This document shows, piece by piece, positions 17,857-26,235 of a DNA stretch of 43,106 nt. Source of the stretch: Kamptonema sp. UHCC 0994 (GTDB lineage Bacteria; Cyanobacteriota; Cyanobacteriia; Cyanobacteriales; Microcoleaceae); assembly GCF_029167235.1 (NCBI RefSeq), contig NZ_JARFTR010000099.1, forward strand, positions 1-43,106, written 5' to 3'. Every line of letters begins with the position of its first letter. The first letter of the stretch is position 1. A program made the translations under genes and the position numbers. The notes beneath the pieces were generated by a model. It had not been told where the DNA came from. It did not search any database and worked only from the letters and a program-made list of their open reading frames with translations.

Positions 17857-18557
17857 TCCTCTGCATAACGCAGGTTCCTCAAAATCCCAAAGTCAAACTT
17901 GGAAAGGGGGTTTAAGCTTTGACGGAGTTTTTGGAGGTACTGGCAACTTTTACCGAGTTCTTGACCAATTGCGCCTAGCATGGCTCTCACGCGGGGCGGT
18001 TCGGCATCTGCTACCGCTACTAAGCGCTCAAAGCTCACGCCTTCACTGAAGCACTCTAGCAGACGTTGCTTAGTTTGTGATTGTGATAATTCGCTCAACT
18101 TTGCCCTCGACCTCAACAAATCCAGCAACGCTGCTTCTGTGTTAGAAAGATGCTTCCAGGTTTCTGGCCTGCGGGTGTGAACTTTGGCGCGCGAGCCAAT
18201 AATGGTGCGGGGAACGCTATTCGCTGAAGTAGCAAACTCACTTTGTATCGAATTTTGAGTGGTGAAGCCCAAGAGGTTAGCAGCGCTAAGTCCTGCTGGC
18301 TGCAAAGTTTGAGCCACTGGCAACTTTTGAATCTCACTTTGAGAAGGGCGGCTGCGACCAAAGCGCGTTTGCCGGGGTCGGTAGTACAGTCCCTTGCTAA
18401 CTCGCTCGAGCTCTCCCTCTTTTGCCATTCGGGATAGAGTTTTGCTCACAGCGGCGGGTGGTAGTCCGGTAAAATCTGAGTGCCGCCAGTAGCCTTCTCC
18501 CTGCCCCAGAATTTGCTGGTGAATGTAAAGGGCGGTGTTGATTGGACTTGTTTTCAT
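17841..18557 (-). CDS. AbiEi-like antitoxin / transcriptional regulator
   Basis: This 238-residue protein is the partner of the AbiEii toxin. Residues 1-60 form a winged helix-turn-helix (HSDFTGLPPAAVSKTLSRMA, then EGELERVSKGLYYRP), as in AbiEi-type antitoxins that bind inverted repeats in their own promoter and repress the operon. The C-terminal part (LLDLLRSRAKLSEL onward) probably carries the antitoxin function. A canonical promoter and an 8-base perfect inverted repeat lie directly upstream. The ATG at 18557 is the natural start, about 24 bases after the predicted transcription start. Confidence 0.85.
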   Translation of the reverse strand: MKTSPINTALYIHQQILGQGEGYWRHSDFTGLPPAAVSKTLSRMAKEGELERVSKGLYYRPRQTRFGRSRPSQSEIQKLPVAQTLQPAGLSAANLLGFTTQNSIQSEFATSANSVPRTIIGSRAKVHTRRPETWKHLSNTEAALLDLLRSRAKLSELSQSQTKQRLLECFSEGVSFERLVAVADAEPPRVRAMLGAIGQELGKSCQYLQKLRQSLNPLSKFDFGILRNLRYAEDWQGK

Positions 18558-18587
18558 GCCTGAAATTCCAGAAATCGCCTCTATTTC

Positions 18588-18616
18588 ATTATCTTTAATT
18601 CAGGCTATTACGTCAA
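18588..18616 (-). promoter_or_regulatory. Sigma70-type promoter of the AbiE operon
   Basis: On the minus strand, TTGACG (18616-18611) and GATAAT (18593-18588) are separated by exactly 17 bases, with transcription predicted to start near 18581, about 24 bases before the antitoxin ATG. Both hexamers differ from consensus at one position. Confidence 0.75.
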
Positions 18617-18639
18617 GTTTTTTTGTTAAATAACTTGAC
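18612..18639. promoter_or_regulatory. Inverted-repeat operator overlapping the AbiE -35 box
   Basis: GTCAAGTT (18612-18619) and AACTTGAC (18632-18639) are perfect inverted 8-base arms with a 12-base spacer. The left arm contains most of the -35 element, so a bound dimer would block RNA polymerase. AbiEi-type antitoxins are known to repress their operon through inverted repeats, so this is the likely site; binding is inferred. Confidence 0.65.
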
Positions 18640-18752
18640 AAAGCACGAGATTCAGAGCGGTAGCGCAAGCATTAAGTGGGCGCGAACGATTGGAAGAAAT
18701 GTTGCAAAAGCTTGGATTTCCACTACTGTAACAAGTCGGATGTAGTTGTTAA

Positions 18753-19367
18753 CTAAGATTTTTGGAGGCGCTGTGACAATTTTTGCAGCACTGAAATGGC
18801 TGTCCAATTGCCCTTTTTAGCAGCTTCTACATACTGTTGTAGCAAGTCGTCCGTGACGAGTCGATCGAGCCACTGTACTAATTCCACCAGTTCTAGTTTT
18901 TGCTGTTCGCTGTGTCCAGCAAATAGTTCAAACATTCCTAACCGCTGAAACTGTTCGAGGTCAAACTCTGCCTCATTAAGAGCAATTTGTTCTGACAATT
19001 GAGAGAATTCTTCAGGTGACAGATTGGGCACTGGCGGGTGTTGAGTCTCTAAAACTTTTTCGACTTCTGCATAGTCACCTACGTACATTTTCTGTTCCAG
19101 ACAATCGCACAAAATTGCCTGAGTTGGCGGTACATCGTCAGAGCCCAGGTGGTATGGCTCTAAATGAATGGCTAAAGCTGGATGTTCAATTAGCGGTGAG
19201 TATACGCCAAAGTAACTAAAAGTTCCTAATCCTCTGCCATCGAACCAGGTTGCTTTGCTGCCCCAATAAGCGGTTGAAAAATATCTGCTATTACCCACAA
19301 CTCCTACCATTTTGGGCAACATTGGTGGTAAGGGAATCGGTAATAAAGTAAAATTGTGTTCATTCAT
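18753..19367 (-). CDS. Unknown protein, 204 residues
   Basis: I do not recognise this protein. It is soluble and has two parts. Residues 1-100 are rich in aromatic and Gly/Pro residues (GNSRYFSTAYWGSKATWFDG, then YSPLIEHPALAIHLEPYHLG), suggesting a compact beta domain. The C-terminal half is acidic and helical (LSPEEFSQLSEQIALNEAEF, LVELVQWLDRLVTDDLLQQY) and could be a partner-binding region. The ATG at 19367 is the first in frame. It lies alone between the AbiE operon and decayed sequence, on the same strand as the AbiE genes but upstream of their promoter, so it is expressed separately. Confidence 0.65.
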   Translation of the reverse strand: MNEHNFTLLPIPLPPMLPKMVGVVGNSRYFSTAYWGSKATWFDGRGLGTFSYFGVYSPLIEHPALAIHLEPYHLGSDDVPPTQAILCDCLEQKMYVGDYAEVEKVLETQHPPVPNLSPEEFSQLSEQIALNEAEFDLEQFQRLGMFELFAGHSEQQKLELVELVQWLDRLVTDDLLQQYVEAAKKGNWTAISVLQKLSQRLQKS

Positions 19368-20061
19368 AAAAATTCCCTAAATCGCCTTTAAGAAAAGTAG
19401 AAAATCAGCAAGTCACTCCCAATAGCGGCGATAGCCGCTATTTGACCTAGAAACTATGCAATGTTTATCGCCTTGACTTCCCCAGTGAGACATTCAAGTA
19501 GAAATTTATTGCCAGGGTAGAGAAAAAGAAATTTTAGAGAATCCTACAACGTTATCAGGAGAAGATATTTGGCGATGAAACTCTTGATTATTTAACAAAT
19601 AAAAATCAAGGAGTTACTACCAATCAGAAAGGAAGTGAATAGGAAACTAATTTACCTATCTATCAACTAGCCTTATTATCGAAAACGGTCATCGAAGGAA
19701 ATGAATTAATAAAAATTTATACCCAGATTCCTGCCTTCGTTGATGATTTACTCATTGAATTTGCCACCAGCAATATCTTCTATCGCTCTTGGAGGAAATG
19801 ACCCCTAGTAGCGTCAGCCGACACATCCATGACGGTTCGCGCGAACATCAATACGAGTGCCTGAGATCGCAAACTGACCCCAATTCTCAATTTGAGTGCA
19901 TTGTTTTGCAAGAAATTTACCAGCGGGGTATGAAGTTGCCCGATGCGGTACACAACGCGATCGCGAGCAATTACTCAAGCTAACGAACAGGTGCTCTGAT
20001 TAGCAATTAGCCCCCTGAAGTCACCACCCCAGGAACAAGAGTTACAGTAGATAATTCGGTC
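19368..20061. other. Gene-poor stretch with decayed coding fragments
   Basis: About 690 bases with no intact gene. On the plus strand short coding-like pieces appear in different frames: EIYCQGREKEILENP ending near 19578, LPIYQLALLSKTVIEG with VDDLLIEFATSNIFYRSWR ending at a TGA near 19799, and the 3' fragment listed separately. Frameshifts and stops between them point to erosion. Confidence 0.5.
19762..19983 (+). pseudogene. Eroded C-terminal fragment, possibly from a large helicase/nuclease protein
   Basis: The frame reads CHQQYLLSLLEEMTPSSV and then QTDPNSQFECIVLQEIYQRG and MKLPDAVHNAIASNYSS before a stop. The pattern S-x-F-E-x-x-V-L-x-x-I-x-x-R-G-x-x-L-P-D-A resembles the C-terminal nuclease-like segment of some large DEAD-box (DUF1998-type) helicases, a class found in defence islands; this is from memory and tentative. 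There is no proper start, and the conserved continuation is missing, so I treat it as a remnant. Confidence 0.35.
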
Positions 20062-23000
20062 TCAACAGTAGATAAAAGTTCTTGCTCCATCTCGCGAGAT
20101 CGCCTCCCGACTTTTGCTTTCTTGTCTATTTTCTGCAAAATCCTTTCTGTTAGCCGCAGTTTCCCCAGATGTTACCAAGCTTTCGAGTCGAGTAACTTCT
20201 AAGTAACTTGAAGTACCCGATGGCCCAATATGGCTTCTGCCATAACTTTCAGACATTTCTGAACCAGATGTTACCACTGTTATCCCAACTCCAATATTTT
20301 TTGGCATCACCTTATTAAATTGGTTACTTACAGTTTCTCCACTGTGCGAAACCCTTACCCCATCTGAGCCAGAGCGAGTAACCTCAATATTGAGACTCAT
20401 GTTAGTACCGTTCCCCACTTGGTTACTTGAACCTCCTAAATCTGGCGAACAGTGAAACTGTTGAGAAATCTCGCACTCCTCATCGGACTCAACATCAGTA
20501 CCGCCCCCTGTCTTAGAGCCGGGAGGCGAGCCATCTGGATCGTCAGGGCCATCCCCTCCCCCAAACCCACCGGGACTATCACTGTCCGGGCCGTTCAAGT
20601 CCAACAGCCACTGTAAATTGAGAGCATTGCACAAGCTCTCAGGCAAGAGCAAGCACTTCTTATTGACCCGTTCCGGCGGAGTAGGAAGAATTGCATTTCC
20701 CTGAGCATCTTCCCGTGCGGTGAGCCTAGCCCGATTGTAAGCCAACACCAAGTCTCGGCTGGAGTGCAACTTAGCACTTCTATTTTTTATCGCACCAATA
20801 GACACCAACACCCGCTCCAGCACCGGGCGGTTGTAAGCCGGATTAAACTCCCGCTCTACTTCCGGCCAAATCGAAGGCAAGTGCAGCGCCAGCACTCGAC
20901 CTTCCTCTCTAGTTTCCACCGTTGCCACATTCCAAGAACCAACAGAATCGTAAGAAACAAGCGCTTCCAACTTCTCAAAGAAATCTGCAACGCAGTTGAG
21001 TCCCGTCAAACTCTCATTCAGAGGTTCACACAAATTGGCAATCGTCCACTTTTCCACATCAATGTCCAACCCCGCCAAATCTGCAACTTTCTGGGTATAA
21101 AACACGAGAATGGCCAAATTATCAGCAACTCGGTCGTGAGCAGTCGGCAAGTGCCGAGACAAGCGATCGCGCAAAGCCTTCACAAGAGCTTGCGAATACC
21201 CGATCGCCACTAACTGCCCAAATGCCCCCGAAGCTTGCTCGCGAGCTTCAGATAGCTCCCCCCAAGCGCTGCGTTCGCCATCATTAATCACAGGCATGAA
21301 CAGCGGAATAATGCGAGTTTTCGTAGCCGGATTCGTTTCCCCCAAACTGTGATTTGAAGTCGGAATCATCGGCGAAAAAGGCTGCTGAGAATTACCCCGC
21401 ACCTGCCGAGGCAAGCCATTATAAAGACTCTGAAAAAAATCGTCCAAAATATTTCTATCAATCCGCGTCTTTCCCGGCGGGTCATCCCACAGACTAGGAA
21501 TCGAACCCAGACATTTCAGGCGTTCGTAAGCCATACTGACACTGGATCGCGCTATAGCTCCTCTTTCCGTATTTCCCCAGCCCGCCATAGACATGGCAGA
21601 AAGAACCGCAATAGTTTTCTTACTACCCGGATCTCCATAAGGATTAAGAATGGGAAAGAATTTTTCCACCCTCATAATTTCCTGAAAGTGCAGCGACGCT
21701 GCCACATAACCATCGCACAGCAAGAAATACATAAAAGAAGAGCCAGCAAACTTACGCTGAGCTTCAATCAACTTTCGCAAAGCAGCAGGGTTGGGCGGCT
21801 GAATTTCAGGACAGAGAATATGGTCAACTGCTCCTAATTGAGGGTTATAAATCCACCCCGATTCTTTTGAATCAGTCGCAGTACCGTCTGCCTTAAATTG
21901 GCAGTCAGCAAATACCCAAGTTCCGTCCGACTGCTGCCCGAACCTATCAATGCAGCGATAGACTTTCCCAGCCCGATTGCGGTGATATTCTTCAAGACGA
22001 GCGTGAATAAGCGCCACCAAATCAGTCTGAGACATACGGCAATTCAAATGAAATCCGGTTTTTCTGAGGAGAGTAGTAATAAACTCTTTAACCGTAATTG
22101 TTTCCAAGGAAAAAATCACCACTTCAACTTCGCGCCGATCGAAAGAGCGCTTAATTTTAAGAGAATACCCCCCACCCAAATTAGAACTTGTTGGAGCCGC
22201 AATTTCCCCAGTAATGATAAAATCAAAGTCAGCAAGTGGTCTAAATTTTTCATTACCCTCTCGATCGCGAAACCACTTCCCTATTTCCCCGTTACAAGTC
22301 ATCGGAGCCTCCCAGTCATTGCGCGACTCAAAGCCATTGCCATCGTAGTTATCGTTAAACCCACCACCACTCCCGCCATCACCATCACAGTAACTTTTAT
22401 CATTAAAAAAGCGATCGCCTCCACTGCCATGAACAGATCTGCTGCGCTGAGAGCCGCCGCTATCGCTGCCCTGTAAGAGAGAAACGGTTGCTAGAACCGA
22501 TTCACGTTTTATAATTGTCGATTCTTTTAGAACTGGAATTTCCACCGCCCCTACAGCCAGTTTTATTTCTGACCAAAAGTAAGTGGCGATCGCGTCTTCC
22601 CACTGCCGATCGACAGTATTAGTAAAGCGGATTGCTTCCTGCCAAATTGCCTCTCGTGCGGCATCAGATAATTCCTCTGCTCCCTTACGTCCGGTGGCAA
22701 CGATGTACCGGGCCATCCACCGCAAGCCGTGAGTCGCACTGTCAAAACTCGTATGCTGCTGCCACGCTTCAATACCGCGAGAGATAATAAACCGATCCGG
22801 GTCCCCGTCACCGAGATCGTCGAGAGGCAGTAGCGGAGCTACATAAGGAGCAATGCCTCCAGAAAGTAAACTCTTAATGCAGCTAATTATTCCCTTCTCT
22901 CCGGCACTATCGGGATCGAGACAAACGTTGACCCGCTGCACCCGATGCCGCTTGAGAGTTTGGACTTGTTCTCCAGACAAGCTTGCCGCTACGCAAGCCA

Positions 23001-24030
23001 TGACACGAGAGTCTCCTTTAACTTGAGCGATCGCTGCATCGGTCACACCTTCGACTAGCACTGCTTCGTGGTGGTTCGCTTTAACAACTCTATCAAAATA
23101 GAGAGGGGATTCTTTAGTTGCCAGCCAGGAACCCAACTCATCTTTAGGATTCCAGCAGGCGTACTTTTTGGGAATTTGGGCATTAGTCCAAGGCTGTGCA
23201 ACTTTTTGAGCCTCCGAGAGTTTATTCCATGCGCGGCGCGCGGTGTCGTGTTCTTTCTTCCAGCCGACATGGTTTTTCTTGAGGGGAATATCTGCTTTAG
23301 ATGCAGGCCAATGTCCGTACAGCGTCAAAGGTTCGCCGTAGGGGTTGTGCCACGGAAACACAACGTATCCCTCCCATTTACGAGTTAACACCCCGCATTG
23401 CTCAGCTAAGCTAATGTTGAACTGCTGCTCGGTTATCGCTGCCTGTACTATTTCTAGAGTTGGATACAAGCCCACACCCAAATCGCGCAACTCTGACTCC
23501 GTAAAGCCCCGCTCTTCTATTAAATGGTTTAGAGCATCAGAGCCTAAATCGCTCCACAGATGCTGGGCGCAGGTGATATAGACAGCAGAAAAGATACTCC
23601 GGCGCTCTTCCCACTTTTGCGCTCGCTCGATTTGCTCTCTTGAAGGTTCGCGAGTAGGGAAATTGTCAAAGGCCCCCGCGAGGTGAGACAGTGCCCGCAG
23701 AGCTTCCACCCAATCTTTCCCTTTGGGGTGTTCCCAACGCCCTACTTTTAGGCTGTGGACATAGGAAATTGGATTTCCGGCAAATCCCATGCCGGAATCA
23801 TAGAATCGCAGTGTAGATGGCCAGACAGCGAAGGAAGTACCTGACTTGCTCTCTCGGAAAGGGCTGCCCCCTCGCCAGCGATCGCTGGAAATCTGAAAGC
23901 GGTGAGATGGGTCTGTATACACCATCTCTGGTGTCAGTCTGGGTAGTACATCATTTTCCCAATGGTCGCGAAGGTCATTGGATTCGGGCGAGCGAGCGGG
24001 GGGTTTAGTACCGGATGCGTTTCCCTGCAT
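20062..24030 (-). CDS. Large TOPRIM primase fused to a helicase-like ATPase (element replication protein)
   Basis: This 1322-residue protein probably starts replication of the element. Residues about 145-260 resemble the DnaG core N terminus (EERGFTESELRDLGVGLYPT, then YVVFPWHNPYGEPLTLYGHW). A TOPRIM domain follows at about 320-400, with AVLVEGVTDAAIAQVKG giving the catalytic Glu and VNVCLDPDSAGEKG the metal-binding Asp pair. A Gly/Ser/Asp-rich linker at about 505-570 leads to an ATPase-like region with a P-loop-like GDPGSKKTIAVLS near 795 and LWDDPPGKT near 865. The last 200 residues are low complexity. No N-terminal zinc-binding cysteines are seen. The ATG has a perfect AGGAG 6 bases upstream. 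Confidence 0.8.
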   Translation of the reverse strand: MQGNASGTKPPARSPESNDLRDHWENDVLPRLTPEMVYTDPSHRFQISSDRWRGGSPFRESKSGTSFAVWPSTLRFYDSGMGFAGNPISYVHSLKVGRWEHPKGKDWVEALRALSHLAGAFDNFPTREPSREQIERAQKWEERRSIFSAVYITCAQHLWSDLGSDALNHLIEERGFTESELRDLGVGLYPTLEIVQAAITEQQFNISLAEQCGVLTRKWEGYVVFPWHNPYGEPLTLYGHWPASKADIPLKKNHVGWKKEHDTARRAWNKLSEAQKVAQPWTNAQIPKKYACWNPKDELGSWLATKESPLYFDRVVKANHHEAVLVEGVTDAAIAQVKGDSRVMACVAASLSGEQVQTLKRHRVQRVNVCLDPDSAGEKGIISCIKSLLSGGIAPYVAPLLPLDDLGDGDPDRFIISRGIEAWQQHTSFDSATHGLRWMARYIVATGRKGAEELSDAAREAIWQEAIRFTNTVDRQWEDAIATYFWSEIKLAVGAVEIPVLKESTIIKRESVLATVSLLQGSDSGGSQRSRSVHGSGGDRFFNDKSYCDGDGGSGGGFNDNYDGNGFESRNDWEAPMTCNGEIGKWFRDREGNEKFRPLADFDFIITGEIAAPTSSNLGGGYSLKIKRSFDRREVEVVIFSLETITVKEFITTLLRKTGFHLNCRMSQTDLVALIHARLEEYHRNRAGKVYRCIDRFGQQSDGTWVFADCQFKADGTATDSKESGWIYNPQLGAVDHILCPEIQPPNPAALRKLIEAQRKFAGSSFMYFLLCDGYVAASLHFQEIMRVEKFFPILNPYGDPGSKKTIAVLSAMSMAGWGNTERGAIARSSVSMAYERLKCLGSIPSLWDDPPGKTRIDRNILDDFFQSLYNGLPRQVRGNSQQPFSPMIPTSNHSLGETNPATKTRIIPLFMPVINDGERSAWGELSEAREQASGAFGQLVAIGYSQALVKALRDRLSRHLPTAHDRVADNLAILVFYTQKVADLAGLDIDVEKWTIANLCEPLNESLTGLNCVADFFEKLEALVSYDSVGSWNVATVETREEGRVLALHLPSIWPEVEREFNPAYNRPVLERVLVSIGAIKNRSAKLHSSRDLVLAYNRARLTAREDAQGNAILPTPPERVNKKCLLLPESLCNALNLQWLLDLNGPDSDSPGGFGGGDGPDDPDGSPPGSKTGGGTDVESDEECEISQQFHCSPDLGGSSNQVGNGTNMSLNIEVTRSGSDGVRVSHSGETVSNQFNKVMPKNIGVGITVVTSGSEMSESYGRSHIGPSGTSSYLEVTRLESLVTSGETAANRKDFAENRQESKSREAISRDGARTFIYC

Positions 24031-24342
24031 AGAACTCCTCTTAATGTTGATGACGCTAGAGCCCTTTCCTGGATGCTGTTGCCGGAACCAATTGCTACAT
24101 AACTACCCGACAAGCGTATGCGCCTTGCGTGCTAATTCCTTGGGAATTATGCTAATGTTTATGTATGTTTTTTCGTTGGTCCGGCCAGGCTCCTGTTAAT
24201 GAAACCTGGCTCTTAGCATTTAATTTAACTAGCATAACCTAGCTGGCTGACATTGATATCATTGATGTAGCCGAAAATCTGGCTGATGTACTCGAGCGCA
24301 GATTTTTTCCCAAACGGAAGCCCATTCCCTTTAACGGTGGGA
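24031..24342. other. Leader region between the primase gene and the group II intron
   Basis: About 310 bases without an intact gene. It holds the primase ribosome binding site (AGGAG complement at 24037-24041), a perfect short palindrome at 24133-24149, a small hairpin (GCCAGG 24184-24189 with CCTGGC 24205-24210), and on the plus strand a coding-like run next to the intron (LADIDIIDVAENLADVLERR from about 24243) without a normal start codon. Confidence 0.5.
24133..24149. promoter_or_regulatory. Perfect palindrome upstream of the primase gene, possible operator
   Basis: TAATTCC and GGAATTA flank a 3-base centre, about 105 bases before the primase ATG. The symmetry and size suit a dimeric repressor site controlling replication. 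No regulator is known for it here and no clear promoter pair was found, so this is tentative. Confidence 0.35.
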
Positions 24343-26207
24343 GTGTCAGCGCGACCTGAACTGGTTGCATAGTATGGGGAGCCTACTCCCCTTTGGGATT
24401 CTTACCCCAAACCCTCATGGAAAGGACTCATTGAGTCTGGCTACGTCCAAGTAGGTAACGAAACAGACGGAATGCAAGCCCCAAAAGTAACCATGACTGC
24501 TAGGACTTAAGCGGTTAGGAGCAAGAGGGAGATAGGAAGGATGAACATAGTCTAAGGTGATGATTAAACTGCGTGATTCACCAAAGAGCCAAATTAGTCC
24601 TGATAGGCTCTAACCAAAAGGTAAACGGGTTGGTTTACTGGCTTGACACTCTGGTAAATGTAAGAACACTAATCCCGTCGCAGAATAGTCACCCATCCTC
24701 ACCCATCAGAAAACTAAGCAATACAACAGGGTAAACCCTACAGAGTCTCAAAATAGGTCGAATGAAGTGAGTAGGTCTGAGGCAACAAAGACGGAAATTA
24801 GATGTCAAGCGCAAGCCTGATAAATGGAGTCGATGGACAACTTACAGACTGGTCACAGGTTAACTGGAAGCAAGTCCGAAAAGTTGTTAGGAACCTACGT
24901 CAAAGAATCTTCCGTGCCAGAAAACTTGGGCAGTTTAAGCAACTTCGTAGGTTGCAAAAGCTGTTAATCAAAAGCCACGCCGTGGTGACAGCAGACAAAA
25001 AGATACCTGGGTTTTAGATGCTGATATCAAAGGTTTCTTCGACAATGTTGCCCATGAATCTATTCTGACTATGATAGGAACCTTCCCAAAAAGGGAGCTT
25101 ATCAAAGAATGGTTAAAAGCAGGGTTTACCGATAGAGGTGTCCACAGCCCTACCGAGACAGGCACTCCTCAAGGTGGTGTGATAAGTCCGTTATTAGCCA
25201 ATATCGGACTGCACGGGTTAGAACAATTCATAAAAAAATCCGACCCAAAGCTAGGCATCATCAGATATGCAGATGACTTTATTGTTACTGCAAAGGATAA
25301 ACAATCCTTGGAACAAGTGCTTACTCTGATAAAGCAGTGGTTGTCTTCAAGAGGTCTAGAAATCAGTGCTGAGAAGACATCAGTGGTTCATATTGATGAC
25401 GGATTTAACTTTCTGGGGTTCAATCTACGCCAATACAAAGGCAAACTTCTAATCAAGCCCCAGAAAGAAAAAGTGTTAGCTTTCTGCAAAAAGATAAAGG
25501 AAACTTTAGACAATATGAAGGCTTGCACTCAAGAAGATGTTATCAAAAAATTAAACCCGCTTCTCAGGGGTTTTGCTAACTACTACAGAGGAGCAGTCAG
25601 CAAAGAAACCTTCTCATACATAGAAAACCGTGTATGGCACTACCTCTGGTATTGGGCAAAGCGTAGGCATCCCAATAAATCTGCGAAATGGGTTCAAAAG
25701 CGTTACCACGCAAGCTTCCGAGGGAAAAATGGGACTTTCATGTGCAAAGGGACTGGTAGAAAGGGTAAAGAGAAATCCTATATCCTCTATGACATCAGTA
25801 GTACACCCATAATCAGGCACATCAAAGTCAAAGGAAATTCTAGCCCTGATGACCCCTCACTCCGAGAATACTGGCAAAAACGAGCCACTGACTACGGGAA
25901 GAAATATTGGGCAAAAGGCAGTAAATATGAAGCCATAGCCAAACTCCAAAACTGGAGATGTCCTGTGTGTGGTGACAGCCTCTTTAACGGAGAATCAATA
26001 GAAACCCATCACATAATACCTGTGACTGAAGGTGGAACTGACGACTCAGAAAACCTAAAGCACTTACACAAAGCGTGTCATAAGCAGGTACATAGCAAAA
26101 CCAAGTTAACTGGCTTGAAGTAGGGCTTGAGCCGTGTGATTAGAAATAGTCACGCACGGTTCTTAGGGGAGGGGCGAGAGGCGACTCTCAAACCTTACCC
26201 GCTAAAC
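24343..26207 (+). ncRNA. Group II intron with encoded (defective) reverse transcriptase-maturase
   Basis: A self-splicing group II intron lies on the plus strand. The 3' part is diagnostic: domain V at 26129-26162 is a canonical 34-base hairpin with the catalytic AGC triad near its 5' end and a GAAA tetraloop. It is followed by domain VI (26163 to about 26205), with a GAGAG-GCGA-CTCTC tip and unpaired A residues that can supply the branch point. The 5' end is set near GTGTC at 24343 by the GTG-type start and the structured G+C-rich domain I after it; both ends are uncertain by 10-20 bases. The intron sits between two minus-strand genes, so it does not interrupt either. Confidence 0.85.
24802..26123 (+). 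pseudogene. Group II intron reverse transcriptase-maturase with internal deletion and frameshift
   Basis: The N-terminal piece (24802-25017) carries the RT0-like start (WSQVNWKQVRKVVRNLRQRI) up to LQKLLIKSHA. Coding then continues in another frame with DTWVLDADIKGFFDN (RT3, catalytic Asp) from about 25002. After that come TPQGGVISPLLANIGL (RT4), IRYADDFIVTAKDK (RT5), the maturase X domain (LRGFANYYRGAVSKE) and an HNH endonuclease (CPVCGDSLFNGE, then ETHHIIPVTEGG, HLHKACHKQVHS) ending at 26123. The roughly 100 residues expected between RT0 and RT3, including RT1 and RT2, are missing. The protein should be inactive as a reverse transcriptase; the maturase and HNH parts remain readable only from an internal start such as ATG 25071. 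Confidence 0.88.
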
Positions 26208-26235
26208 GTCAGACACTTGGAAACAGGCTCAGACA

